Program-made: the position numbers and the translations under genes | Part shown: in pieces, positions 37,065 through 46,114 of the stretch | How the letters are laid out: each line of letters begins with the position of its first letter | Position numbering within the stretch: position 1 is the first letter of the stretch | The notes under the pieces: model-generated | What the model saw: the letters and a program-made list of their open reading frames with translations, nothing else | What the model was told of the DNA's origin: nothing | The model's database searches: none | Assembly: GCA_964400125.1 (NCBI GenBank) | Contig: CAYNSR010000004.1 | Location: 124,001 to 188,000, forward strand | Length of the DNA stretch: 64,000 bases | Direction: 5' to 3' | Source of the DNA: Micavibrio sp964400125 | Lineage (GTDB): Bacteria; Pseudomonadota; Alphaproteobacteria; Micavibrionales; Micavibrionaceae

Positions 37065-37637
37065 TTATGCGGCCTGTTTTTTCTTCGCCTGCGTATGGGT
37101 CCGGGTCCATTCTTCCAGCTTGTCGATAAAACTCTGCAGGAAGGCACCGGTTTTTTCATTGGCGATATTGCCGTCGGGATCGACCATGTCATCCTTCCAT
37201 GTCAGGTAGACTTCCGGTTGGCCCATCGTCGGCATATCGAGGAAGCCGGCCGTGATGCTGCGCAGGTGGTTTTGCGCCACTGCCGTTCCGGCGGCACCCG
37301 GCGATGTGCCGCAGATTGCAGCGGGTTTTCCGGCAAAAGAACTCTGGCCATAGGGGCGTGAGGCCCAGTCAATTGCGTTTTTCAAAACGCCGGGAATAGA
37401 ACGGTTGTATTCAGGCGTTACGAACAGAACGGCATCGGCGCTTTCGATCTGCTGCTTGATGCGCGCGACGGGCGCGGGCAGGGGCGATTCATTGTCCTGA
37501 TTGAACAGGGGCAAATCGCCGATTTCAACATAGGAAAAACGCATTTTTCCAGCGGCGCGTTTTTCCAGTGCCTGCGCCAGTTTGCGATTAAAAGAATCTT
37601 TGCGGAGGCTTCCTATTATCACGGCAATATTCATCAT
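37065..37637 (-). CDS. NADPH-dependent FMN reductase family protein
   Basis: Flavodoxin-like quinone or flavin reductase of about 190 residues. The FMN phosphate loop is GSLRKDSFNRKL near residue 10. TPEYNRSIPGVLKNAIDW near 80-97 is the family signature. Likely soluble and dimeric, reducing quinones or flavins with NADPH (family knowledge). ATG at 37637 with AAAGGA upstream. It is the only opposite-strand gene inside the dcw cluster, so murC must have its own promoter or depend on read-through. Confidence 0.88.
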   Translation of the reverse strand: MMNIAVIIGSLRKDSFNRKLAQALEKRAAGKMRFSYVEIGDLPLFNQDNESPLPAPVARIKQQIESADAVLFVTPEYNRSIPGVLKNAIDWASRPYGQSSFAGKPAAICGTSPGAAGTAVAQNHLRSITAGFLDMPTMGQPEVYLTWKDDMVDPDGNIANEKTGAFLQSFIDKLEEWTRTHTQAKKKQAA

Positions 37638-37812
37638 CACGGATATCCTTTGTCCAGAGGGGCATGGGTGTTTTCGTTCAAAGAGAATATACCGAAAACG
37701 GCAAAGGAAAAGCCCGCAGGGAAAATCCTCCGCAAGGCGGCGAGATTATGACATTCTTCGCTTGCATGCGGCGCGGCTTTGCTGCAAAACCATGGGGAAA
37801 GGAACTATAGCC

Positions 37813-39270
37813 ATGCCTCGTTTTCCCCTTGATATCGGGACGTTACATTTTATCGGCATTGGCGGCATCGGCATGTCCGGGATTGCCGAGGTGCTGCACG
37901 ATCTGGGCTATGCGGTACAGGGGTCCGACATGGCCGAAAACGGCAATGTCCTGCGCCTGAAATCAAAGGGAATCAAAATCGGTATCGGCCATGCGCCGGA
38001 AAATCTTGTCACGGCGGACGGTGTTTTGCCTGCCGTCGTTATTATTTCGTCAGCGGTCAAGGCGGATAACCCCGAACTTTCTACAGCCCGCGACCAGCAA
38101 TTGCCCATCGTGCGCCGTGCCGAGATGCTGGCAGAACTGATGCGTCTGAAATGGGCAATCGCCATCGGCGGGACTCACGGCAAAACAACGACGACGTCGA
38201 TGGTTGGAACCATGCTGGAAGAGGGGCAATTCGACCCGACCGTCATCAACGGTGGAATCGTCAACGCCTACGGAACCAATACCCGCCTTGGCCGCAGTGA
38301 ATGGATGGTCGTCGAAGCGGATGAAAGTGACGGTACTTTTACGCGCCTGCCCGCCACGATTGTCGTTGTCACCAATATGGATCCTGAACATATGGAGCAT
38401 TACGGCGATTTCGACGGGGTGCGCACAGCGTATCGGCAATATGTCGAAAATATCCCGTTTTACGGTTTCGCGGCCTTGTGTCTCGATCATCCGGAAGTGC
38501 AGTCTTTAGTTGCCGAAATCACGGACCGCCGTGTTATTACCTACGGGTTTAACCCGCAGGCCGATGTGCGGGCGGATAATGTCACCTTCAAGGGCGGAAT
38601 CGCGACATTCGATGTCAGTTTTGCACCGTGGCTTTGTGAAAGCGGGGAAGATGTCATCAGCGATATGAAACTGCCGATGCTCGGCATGCACAATGTACAA
38701 AACGCGCTCGCCGCCCTGACTATCGGCCACAAGCTGGGTATGCCTGCCAGCGTGATGAAGCGGGCGCTGGAAAAATTCACGGGCGTCAAGCGGCGGTTTA
38801 CCCGCACCGGGGAAATCAACGGCGTCACGGTGATCGATGATTACGGCCATCACCCGGTTGAAATTGCGGCTGTGTTGAAGGCCGGGCGCATGGCGGTTGA
38901 AGACACAGGCGGAAAAATCATTGCCGTTTTCCAGCCGCATCGGTATTCGCGTCTGGACAGCCTGTTCGATCAGTTCTGCACCTGCTTCAACGAAGCGGAG
39001 CATGTGATCGTTGCTGATGTCTATGCCGCCGGGGAGGCCCCGATACCTGGGGCCGACAAGAAGCATCTGGTGGATGGAATCAAGCGCCACGGTCACCGCC
39101 ATGTGGAAGCCATGACCAGCCCCGAGGATTTGCCAGGGATGGTCATGAAGCTGGCCAAGCCGGGAGATTATGTGATCTGCCTTGGCGCCGGAAATATCAC
39201 GCAATGGGCTTATGCGTTGCCGGGGCAACTGGATTCATTGCGGGATGACAAGAAAAAGGCGCGGGCCTGA
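37813..39270 (+). CDS. murC: UDP-MurNAc:L-alanine ligase
   Basis: First ligase of stem-peptide synthesis. LHFIGIGGIGMSGIAEVL is the UDP-binding start, the P-loop GGTHGKTTTTSM is near residue 118, and DDYGHHPVEI is intact. ATG at 37813 with AAGGAA gives 485 residues; the frame runs open another 231 bp upstream without protein character. The 175-bp gap after the flavin reductase gene probably has the promoter for murC-ftsA. Confidence 0.95.
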   Translation: MPRFPLDIGTLHFIGIGGIGMSGIAEVLHDLGYAVQGSDMAENGNVLRLKSKGIKIGIGHAPENLVTADGVLPAVVIISSAVKADNPELSTARDQQLPIVRRAEMLAELMRLKWAIAIGGTHGKTTTTSMVGTMLEEGQFDPTVINGGIVNAYGTNTRLGRSEWMVVEADESDGTFTRLPATIVVVTNMDPEHMEHYGDFDGVRTAYRQYVENIPFYGFAALCLDHPEVQSLVAEITDRRVITYGFNPQADVRADNVTFKGGIATFDVSFAPWLCESGEDVISDMKLPMLGMHNVQNALAALTIGHKLGMPASVMKRALEKFTGVKRRFTRTGEINGVTVIDDYGHHPVEIAAVLKAGRMAVEDTGGKIIAVFQPHRYSRLDSLFDQFCTCFNEAEHVIVADVYAAGEAPIPGADKKHLVDGIKRHGHRHVEAMTSPEDLPGMVMKLAKPGDYVICLGAGNITQWAYALPGQLDSLRDDKKKARA

Positions 39271-39301
39271 TCCTGTCCGGCCCGATGGTGTGAAATCCCT
39301 C

Positions 39302-40255
39302 ATGCAAAATACACTCCCCCATATTGGCCGTCTTCCCCCCGTGCGCGGGCGCTATACGGAAAACGCCCCCCTCGGCGAGGTTGGCTGGTTTCGTTGTGGC
39401 GGGCGGGCGGATGTTCTTTTCAAACCCGCCGATGAGGATGATCTGGCATCGTTTCTGTCCCAATGTCCGGCAGAAATTCCGGTGCAGGTTTTTGGGGTAT
39501 TGTCGAACACCATTATTCGTGACAATGGCATACGCGGAGTCGTGATCCGCCTGGGGCGTGAATTCGCCGGGATTGAAACGGACGGTTTGCAGGTGCGCGC
39601 CGGGGCGGCGGCGCTGGACGGCAATGTTGCCATGGCGGCGGCGCAGGCAGGCATTGCCGGGCTGGAATATCTCTCCGGCGTACCGGGGACGATCGGCGGG
39701 GCGTTGAGGATGAATGCCGGGGCCTATGGCACGGAAACCGCAGATGTTTTGGTCGAGGCACAGGCGCTGGACCGTCATGGAAATCTTCACCGCATGACCC
39801 CGGCGCAGATGGGCATGTCCTATCGTCATATAGATGTTCCGGAAGATTTTATTTTCACGCAAGGTCTGTTCGCCGGGCGGGCGGGTGATTCGGAAACGAT
39901 CCGGACGCAGATTGCCGCTATCAAGGAAAAACGCGCCGCGACCCAGCCGATCCGGGAAAAAACCGGCGGCTCGACCTTCGCCAACCCGTCTCCTGCGGAT
40001 CTGGCAGCGGCCGGGTTGCCGGAAGGGACCAAAACATGGCAACTGATCGACCGGGCAGGCGGGCGCGGCTTGCGGGTCGGCGGGGCGATGATGTCGGATC
40101 TGCACGCCAATTTCATGATCAATACCGGAGCCGCCACCGCGACCGATCTCGAGGCGCTGGGCGAGGAGATCATCCGCCGGGTGCAGGAAGAATGCGGCAT
40201 TACTTTGCGCTGGGAAATCAGGCGTATCGGCGAGACTTTGCAAGCGTGCCAATAA
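39302..40255 (+). CDS. murB: UDP-N-acetylenolpyruvoylglucosamine reductase
   Basis: FAD enzyme that reduces enolpyruvyl-UDP-GlcNAc with NADPH. SGVPGTIGGALRMNAGAYG and GGSTFANPSP, with the catalytic Ser, are typical of type II MurB. The FAD-phosphate loop reads FGVLSN where GxGSN is more usual. ATG at 39302 gives 317 residues; no strong ribosome site is visible, and an in-frame start further upstream cannot be excluded. Confidence 0.93.
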   Translation: MQNTLPHIGRLPPVRGRYTENAPLGEVGWFRCGGRADVLFKPADEDDLASFLSQCPAEIPVQVFGVLSNTIIRDNGIRGVVIRLGREFAGIETDGLQVRAGAAALDGNVAMAAAQAGIAGLEYLSGVPGTIGGALRMNAGAYGTETADVLVEAQALDRHGNLHRMTPAQMGMSYRHIDVPEDFIFTQGLFAGRAGDSETIRTQIAAIKEKRAATQPIREKTGGSTFANPSPADLAAAGLPEGTKTWQLIDRAGGRGLRVGGAMMSDLHANFMINTGAATATDLEALGEEIIRRVQEECGITLRWEIRRIGETLQACQ

Positions 40256-40301
40256 GCCTTACAATTGCCGTGTCACCTTGACGCCAAAGGGGAGGAAAAT
40301 C

Positions 40302-41294
40302 ATGGTTAAGCGTGTTGCGCTTCTGGTAGGGGGATGGTCTTCGGAGCGGGAGGTTTCGCTGATGAAGGGGAAGCATCTCGAAAATGCCCTGAAAGAGGGC
40401 GGCTATGATGTCAAGGTCATTGATGTCACGCGCGATTTACAAAAACTTGTCGATGATCTGACGCCCCGGCCCGATGTTGTTTTCAACAATCTTTACGGGC
40501 GCGGCGGGGAAGACGGCACGATTCAGGCTGTGCTGGAAGTTTTGCAACTTCCCTACACGCATTCCGGTGTGGCGGCTTCCGCTATCGGCATGGATAAAAC
40601 CCAGACCAAAATCATAGCCGCTTCCGTCGGTGTTCGTGTGGCTGAAGGCAAGGTGGCCGCCAAGGCGGATGTTTTGGCCGAAACCGTTATGCCCCGTCCC
40701 TATGTTGTGAAACCGGTCAATGAAGGGTCGAGCGTCGGCATTCGTATTATTCTGGAAGGTGACAACCAAAGGCCGATTGATGAAGCGAGTTGGACCTTCG
40801 GCGAAAATGTTCTGGTTGAAAAATATGTGCCGGGGCGCGAGGTGCATGTGACCGTTCTGGATGGCAAGGCCCTCACCACCACGGAAATTCTTTTCCCGGG
40901 CCGTTTCTTTGATTATGACGCCAAGTACAGCGACAAACGCACCGAACTGGTTACACCGGCGAAAATTCCTGAAATTGTTGCCAAAACCGCAATGGATTTT
41001 GCGGAACGGACTTATGAAGTGCTGGGGTGTTCCGGTATTGCGCGTTGCGATCTGCGATATGACGATTCCCTGCCGGGCGCGGATGGTGTATACTTTCTTG
41101 AAATCAATACCATGCCCGGCCTGTCTCCCGGATCGGTCGCGGTGGTCCAGCCGGAATTTGTCGGCATGTCCTATGTCCAGCTTTGTTCCCATCTCGTAGA
41201 AACCGCACAATGCCACGCAGAAAATCAAAAACCGGCACCCGCCGCAGCTCCGTCCTCCAGCGCCATCGGCGTCAGGCAAAAAATACTCGCCTGA
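40302..41294 (+). CDS. ddl: D-alanine-D-alanine ligase
   Basis: ATP-grasp ligase that supplies the D-Ala-D-Ala dipeptide for MurF. N-terminal VALLVGGWSSEREVSL, ATP-grasp tract RPYVVKPVNEGSSVGI, and metal ligands in FLEINTMPGLSPGS. AAGGGGAGG at 40287-40295 fixes the ATG at 40302; 330 residues. The 3' end overlaps ftsQ by about 85 bp in another frame. Confidence 0.95.
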   Translation: MVKRVALLVGGWSSEREVSLMKGKHLENALKEGGYDVKVIDVTRDLQKLVDDLTPRPDVVFNNLYGRGGEDGTIQAVLEVLQLPYTHSGVAASAIGMDKTQTKIIAASVGVRVAEGKVAAKADVLAETVMPRPYVVKPVNEGSSVGIRIILEGDNQRPIDEASWTFGENVLVEKYVPGREVHVTVLDGKALTTTEILFPGRFFDYDAKYSDKRTELVTPAKIPEIVAKTAMDFAERTYEVLGCSGIARCDLRYDDSLPGADGVYFLEINTMPGLSPGSVAVVQPEFVGMSYVQLCSHLVETAQCHAENQKPAPAAAPSSSAIGVRQKILA

Positions 41295-42088
41295 TTGCAG
41301 GTTTGCGCCGTTTCGGGCTTTCAACCGGTCTGGCCCTGTTTTTTATGTGGGTCGGGGCATGGTTGTACCTGTCCGGCAGCGCAGGGCGGTTGCAGGAAGC
41401 GACGCAAGTTGCGTTCTATCAGGCCAGTGCTGCGCATGGTTTTGCGGTCAGCGATGTGCTGGTCGAAGGACGAAAGAATGCCGATCCGGATGTTTTGCTC
41501 GGGTTGATCGGGGTTGGCCGCGGCGATCCGGTTTTTGCATTCGATCCCGATGCGGTGAAGGAAAAGCTGGAGCGGGTGGCATGGATTGAATCGGCGCGGG
41601 TGGAACGTCGTTTGCCGGGGCTAATCTATGTTTCTATTCATGAACGCGAGCCTTTTGCCTTGTGGCAGCATCAGGGGAAGATGCGCCTGATTGATTCGGG
41701 TGGTGTGGTCATTACTGATGTGGCCAAGGAAATGGCGCGGTTCGATCATCTGCCGCTGATTGTTGGCGATGGCGCACCGGGGCAGGCGGCAGCCCTTTTC
41801 GATCTGGTCAATGCCGAACCGCAAATTACGGAACGTCTGGAGGCCGCGATTTATGTCGGGGGACGCCGCTGGGATTTGCGCATGCGCAACCGCGCCGAAA
41901 TCAAGCTGCCCGAAGGCGACATTGCACTGGCCTTGCGCCGTCTGGCGGATGCGCAGGAACGCGACGGATTGCTGGAAAAGGATGTGCAGGCCATCGATTT
42001 ACGCGAACAGGGTCGCATCATCGTTCAGACCAGACCGGGCGCGGTGCAGGAATACAAAGCCAGTTTCAAGGCAGGCAGCGCGATTTAG
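41210..42088 (+). CDS. ftsQ: Cell division protein FtsQ
   Basis: Bitopic divisome scaffold. Very basic cytoplasmic N-terminus (MPRRKSKTGTRRSS), one membrane helix (GLALFFMWVGAWLYL), then a POTRA domain (FAVSDVLVEGRKNADPD) and the FtsQ beta domain ending in IDLREQGRIIVQ. About 292 residues. The start codon is uncertain: ATG at 41210 lies inside ddl, and 41183 is also open. Confidence 0.9.
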   Translation: MPRRKSKTGTRRSSVLQRHRRQAKNTRLIAGLRRFGLSTGLALFFMWVGAWLYLSGSAGRLQEATQVAFYQASAAHGFAVSDVLVEGRKNADPDVLLGLIGVGRGDPVFAFDPDAVKEKLERVAWIESARVERRLPGLIYVSIHEREPFALWQHQGKMRLIDSGGVVITDVAKEMARFDHLPLIVGDGAPGQAAALFDLVNAEPQITERLEAAIYVGGRRWDLRMRNRAEIKLPEGDIALALRRLADAQERDGLLEKDVQAIDLREQGRIIVQTRPGAVQEYKASFKAGSAI

Positions 42089-42175
42089 GGCTTTCCTTCC
42101 GGGGCGGCATCGCCTTATAGTGGGGGGTCAATTCGTTTTCCTGCAGGCTGGTGTCAGGCCGATTATCCCATTGAT

Positions 42176-43444
42176 ATGAAACAAAAAATTGCCCAAAAAG
42201 GGTCCGTGATCGCCGCGCTTGATGTCGGCACGACCAAAATCGCCTGCTTTATCGCCCGGATGAGCGATGACGAGGGGCATTTCGATGTCGTCGGTGTCGG
42301 GCATCAGGCTTCTGCCGGAATCAAGGGCGGGACGGTGGTCGATCTCGAGGCTGCCGAAGCCGCCATCCGCCAGACCGTGCATTCAGCGGAGAATATGGCG
42401 GCGGAAGTGATGAAGGGCTACCCTTTACGGGAGGTTGTCATCAATGTGCCGGGTATTCACGCCCAGTCGCATCATTTCAGCGCGGATATCGATGTTCTGG
42501 GTCATGAGGTGACCGATCAGGATGTGCGCCGTGCCATGGCGCGGGCACAGGACCAGAGTTTGAGCGCCGAACGTGATCTGACCCACACCATTGCCGTTGG
42601 CTATACGATGGACGGTAACCACAGTATTCGCGATCCGCGCGGTTTGTTCGGGCAATCGATGCAGGTGGATCTTCACCTCGTGACCGCCAATGCGGGGGCG
42701 TTGCGAAATATCGCCACCTGTATCGAGCGCAGTCACCTTGATATCGCCGCGATGTGCGTTTCGCCCTATGCGGCGGGTCTGGCCAGCCTTGTCGAAGACG
42801 AGATGGATCTTGGCTGCACGGTGATCGATATGGGTGGCGGGATTACATCGATTGCTGTGTTTATGGGCGGGAACCTCATTTATACCGATGCCGTTCCGGT
42901 TGGCGGACAGCATGTAACCAGCGATATTGCAAGAGGGCTGACGACATCGTTGGTGCAGGCGGAGCGCCTGAAAACACTCTATGGCAGCGCTATTGCCTCC
43001 ACCAACGACCAGAACGAGCTTATCGATGTGCCGCAAATCGGCGAGGACGAACACACCCACCCCAATCATGTGCCGCGCTCCTTGCTGATCGGGATTATCC
43101 AGCCGCGGGTGGAAGAAATTTTTGAACTGGTGCGAACGCGGCTGGAGGATAGCGGCCTGGGGCCTGCAATCGGTCGCCGGGTTGTCCTGACCGGCGGGGC
43201 AAGCCAGTTGCCGGGTTTACGCGATCTGGGGCAGGCGGTTTTGGACAAGCAGGTGCGGCTCGGGCGGCCGATCCGGCTGGGCGGCCTGCCGGAAGCGGTG
43301 TGCGGTCCGGCCTTTGCCACTACGGCGGGGCTGCTGAGTTATGTGACCGAGCGTTCGGACGAGATGCCGACTCAGGTCATGAGTCAGGCCGAACCGGAAT
43401 CGCTATGGGACCGGGTGCGGTTATGGATGCGTGAAAACTGGTAA
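42176..43444 (+). CDS. ftsA: Cell division protein FtsA
   Basis: Actin-fold ATPase that tethers FtsZ to the membrane. Phosphate-1 motif IAALDVGTTKIAC and phosphate-2 VIDMGGGIT are present, and adenosine motif VLTGGASQLPGL is near residue 335. The C-terminal amphipathic membrane helix reads SLWDRVRLWMRENW. 422 residues, as expected. ftsZ follows after a long 302-bp regulatory gap rather than directly. Confidence 0.96.
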   Translation: MKQKIAQKGSVIAALDVGTTKIACFIARMSDDEGHFDVVGVGHQASAGIKGGTVVDLEAAEAAIRQTVHSAENMAAEVMKGYPLREVVINVPGIHAQSHHFSADIDVLGHEVTDQDVRRAMARAQDQSLSAERDLTHTIAVGYTMDGNHSIRDPRGLFGQSMQVDLHLVTANAGALRNIATCIERSHLDIAAMCVSPYAAGLASLVEDEMDLGCTVIDMGGGITSIAVFMGGNLIYTDAVPVGGQHVTSDIARGLTTSLVQAERLKTLYGSAIASTNDQNELIDVPQIGEDEHTHPNHVPRSLLIGIIQPRVEEIFELVRTRLEDSGLGPAIGRRVVLTGGASQLPGLRDLGQAVLDKQVRLGRPIRLGGLPEAVCGPAFATTAGLLSYVTERSDEMPTQVMSQAEPESLWDRVRLWMRENW

Positions 43445-43746
43445 TCCGCATCCCGTTGATCGTCAAAACACCGCGATTTTTCTGATCCATCCCCAGAATC
43501 ACTTGTTATCCACAGAAAAGCATTCAAAGAGTCTTCACGAATCAATGGGTTACGCGGACAATCCTAAATCGTGAATCGAATGAATCACTTAGTGACTCTG
43601 CTTCAGGTAATGCACGCGGATGAAAACGGTCAAAATGCGGTCTCCGGCGGGGGTTTTGCGCTTTCTTGCGCTTGTGCCCCCCTTTCGTGCGCGAATCGAG
43701 TCACATAGAATCTGAATGTCCACACCACGGAGGTCTCATACAAAAA
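43445..43746 (+). promoter_or_regulatory. ftsZ leader with clustered GANTC sites
   Basis: Nine GANTC sites in 217 bp start at 43496, 43529, 43539, 43573, 43582, 43594, 43693, 43698 and 43708. About one is expected by chance in this length. A perfect DnaA box is also present. No TTAA half-site of the CtrA type occurs in the gap. The pattern resembles CcrM/GcrA/DnaA control of ftsZ known in Caulobacter (family knowledge; control here is inference). A GGAGG lies at 43729-43733. Confidence 0.75.
43506..43514 (+). promoter_or_regulatory. Consensus DnaA box
   Basis: TTATCCACA, a perfect DnaA-binding 9-mer, 240 bp upstream of the ftsZ start and within the GANTC cluster. A single box, so a transcription site rather than an origin is likely. 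Confidence 0.65.
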
Positions 43747-45516
43747 ATGATCAACGTCAGAATGCAGCACAAAGAGGTTAAAAAATTGTCTCCTAAAATC
43801 ACAGTCGTCGGTGTCGGCGGCGCAGGCGGCAATGCCGTCAATAATATGATTACCTCCAATCTGGAAGGTGTGGAATTCGTCATCTGTAACACGGACGCTC
43901 AGGCGATCGAAGGATCTCTGTGCGAAACCCGGATACAGCTCGGCGTCACCGTGACTGGCGGACTGGGTGCCGGGGCAAGGCCGGAAATAGGCCGGGCGGC
44001 TGCGGAAGAATCCCTTGAAGAGGTCATGCAGTATATTGACGGCGCGAATATGGTGTTTATCACCGCCGGGATGGGCGGCGGGACCGGAACCGGGGCCGCG
44101 CCAGTGATCGCGCGGGCTTGCCGCGAACGTGGTATTTTGACAGTCGGTGTGGTGACGAAGCCTTTCCACTTCGAAGGTTCCCTGCGCATGAAAATGGCGG
44201 AAGAGGGCATCCGCCAGATGCAGGAATTCGTCGATACGCTGATTGTCATTCCGAACCAGAATTTGTTCCGCGTCGCCAACGAAAAAACTACCTTTGCCGA
44301 AGCCTTCAAAATGGCTGACAGCGTGTTGCAGGCCGGTGTGCGCGGCGTGACCGATTTGATGGTCATGCCTGCCCTGATTAATCTTGATTTCGCCGATATT
44401 CGCACGGCGATGATGGAAATGGGCAAGGCGATGATGGGCATGGGCGAAGGGATCGGTGATAAACGTGCCATTGACGCCGCCGAGGCCGCGATCAACAATC
44501 CGTTGCTCGACGATGTATCAATGAAGGGTGCGCGTGGCGTTATCATCAATGTCACCGGTGGCGGTGATATGACCCTGTTTGAAGTTGATGAGGCCTGTAA
44601 TCGCATCCGCGAAGAGGTCGATCCGAACGCCAATATCATCTTCGGCGCGACGTTCGATGAAAAAATGGAAGGCGTTATGCGTGTATCCATCGTGGCGACC
44701 GGTATCGATGTTGCTGAAACGCAAAAACGCGCAGGAAGCAACGGCGCGATGTCGAATACCATGCTGAATGTTCTGACCAGCGCACAGCAGCAGGAGCGCA
44801 AACTTGACCGCAGCCGCCCGAACGCGGCATCGGTCGAAACTATGCAGCAGGCCCCCGTTGCACAGCCAGTGCCGCGCTCAACTCCCGCAGCGGCCCCGTC
44901 TTATGTGCAGGGCCCGGCAGTACGTCAGGGTGTTCCTGTCGGCAAGGTGGCGACCGCATCTTCCCGCCAGGTTGAGGAAGATCCGGAAATGTACGATCAG
45001 GGTGAATTCGTGGCAAATTCCGCGCCTGTTCAGAGCTACGTCCAGCACCAGCAGCAGCAATCCGCCGCCGGGACATTCCATGCCCAGCGCGGGACACGCT
45101 ACAACGATGCTTTTATTCCCCCTGTTGCAGTCGAGGTGCAGGCTCCTCCGCATGTCATGGAGCAGGCCTCCGTCTATGTTCCTCAATCGGCCCCGGTCTC
45201 GCAGAGCAGCTTTTCGTTGCGCCCGCCGACACCGGCGACGGCCTCCGGCGGCATGAAAAAACGCGGACAGTCCCTGTTCGAGCGTTTTACGCAAGGGCTG
45301 CGTCATGATGAGGCTGAAGATGAGGACTCAACCGATACAGGGCGTGCGGGCGGAAATGCCGGTGGCGGTTTGCGCGCACAGTCCAGACAGAATTCGTATC
45401 AAGCCGCGCCGCAACAGGGCAGTCTCAATATTGAGGCTCCGGTTGCGACCCGTCCCGGCCCGCAGGTCGAAGACGAGCTTGATATACCCGCTTTCCTCCG
45501 TCGCCAAGCCAACTGA
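43747..45516 (+). CDS. ftsZ: Cell division GTPase FtsZ
   Basis: Tubulin-like GTPase that forms the division ring. GTP-binding VGVGGAGGNAVNNM is near residue 20; the signature GGGTGTGAAP and the T7 loop NLDFADI are intact. The globular part ends near residue 325. About 240 residues of Gln/Ala/Pro/Ser-rich linker follow, and the C-terminal FtsA-binding peptide DIPAFLRRQAN closes the protein. 589 residues with start ATG at 43747, long but within alphaproteobacterial range. The GGAGG is 13 bp upstream, further than usual. Confidence 0.96.
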   Translation: MINVRMQHKEVKKLSPKITVVGVGGAGGNAVNNMITSNLEGVEFVICNTDAQAIEGSLCETRIQLGVTVTGGLGAGARPEIGRAAAEESLEEVMQYIDGANMVFITAGMGGGTGTGAAPVIARACRERGILTVGVVTKPFHFEGSLRMKMAEEGIRQMQEFVDTLIVIPNQNLFRVANEKTTFAEAFKMADSVLQAGVRGVTDLMVMPALINLDFADIRTAMMEMGKAMMGMGEGIGDKRAIDAAEAAINNPLLDDVSMKGARGVIINVTGGGDMTLFEVDEACNRIREEVDPNANIIFGATFDEKMEGVMRVSIVATGIDVAETQKRAGSNGAMSNTMLNVLTSAQQQERKLDRSRPNAASVETMQQAPVAQPVPRSTPAAAPSYVQGPAVRQGVPVGKVATASSRQVEEDPEMYDQGEFVANSAPVQSYVQHQQQQSAAGTFHAQRGTRYNDAFIPPVAVEVQAPPHVMEQASVYVPQSAPVSQSSFSLRPPTPATASGGMKKRGQSLFERFTQGLRHDEAEDEDSTDTGRAGGNAGGGLRAQSRQNSYQAAPQQGSLNIEAPVATRPGPQVEDELDIPAFLRRQAN

Positions 45517-45541
45517 GCCGCCGAGGAACGGCTCGAACTAA

Positions 45542-45571
45542 AGGGGTGCTTTCGGGCACCCCTCTTTTTTT
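45542..45571 (+). terminator. Rho-independent terminator after ftsZ
   Basis: Stem AGGGGTGC / GCACCCCT with loop TTTCGG, followed by CTTTTTTT. It closes the dcw transcript 26 bp after the ftsZ stop. Confidence 0.9.
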
Positions 45572-45588
45572 CAGAAATGTCGGGTGTA

Positions 45589-45900
45589 TCAGGGGGCGGG
45601 TTTCAGCGGCACATGGGCATGTTTTTGAAAAAAAGTTATGCTGTTTTCGCTCATCATGCCTTTTATCTTGAGATCGATCGGCGGGCGGTTCTGGCCTGAT
45701 GCGTCGATCATCTGGATGGATTTTCCGCTCGCGCTGTGCATAACGTTTTTATCAATGATAACGGCGTCCCATGCGTCCGAGCGCAACGGTTTTTCTGGAT
45801 CCACAAGGCGCGGACGGTAGCCTGCGTTGAGGAGAAGCTGATAGGCGGCTTTGGCCGCGATGGTCGAGGATTTCTTGGGGCCGATTATTTCTTTGGACAT
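45589..45900 (-). CDS. Hypothetical protein between ftsZ and lpxC
   Basis: Not recognised. A 103-residue soluble protein, Lys-rich N-terminus (MSKEIIGPKKSS), compact alpha/beta look, no Cys and no membrane helix. The ATG is preceded by AAGGA at good spacing. It reads against the cluster and ends 18 bp from the ftsZ terminator hairpin. Confidence 0.6.
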   Translation of the reverse strand: MSKEIIGPKKSSTIAAKAAYQLLLNAGYRPRLVDPEKPLRSDAWDAVIIDKNVMHSASGKSIQMIDASGQNRPPIDLKIKGMMSENSITFFQKHAHVPLKPAP

Positions 45901-46035
45901 TATTCATCCTTCCCTGTTGCATCTATGCAAAAGCATAACATTGTTTTTTGCGGGTATTGTCAAATTTTAGGCGGAGGCAAAATTATTATTTTAAATCAAT
46001 GTGTTGCATCTGTAACAAACCGCTACAAACAGTGA

Positions 46036-46065
46036 TTGGTTTTGGAAAACCGGACTCCGTATATT
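46036..46065 (+). promoter_or_regulatory. Putative lpxC promoter
   Basis: TTGGTT at 46036-46041 and TATATT at 46060-46065 with 18 bp between, in an AT-rich 214-bp gap and 50 bp before the lpxC start. Called from consensus likeness only. Confidence 0.35.
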
Positions 46066-46114
46066 AGGGGGAGGAGCGCACCCGCAGGGTTGGTGCGCCG
46101 CTGAAGGGTATTTT

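Noticed and set aside
39197..40252. 351-codon opposite-strand ORF covering murB
   Set aside because: Mirror frame of a clear murB gene; composition is that of an antisense shadow.
43445..43746. Chromosome replication origin in the ftsA-ftsZ gap
   Set aside because: Only one DnaA box and no AT-rich unwinding tract or origin genes nearby; a promoter explanation fits better.
43899..44801. 300-codon ORF antisense to ftsZ
   Set aside because: FtsZ is beyond doubt on the plus strand; the antisense frame is Ser/Ile-rich without any domain.
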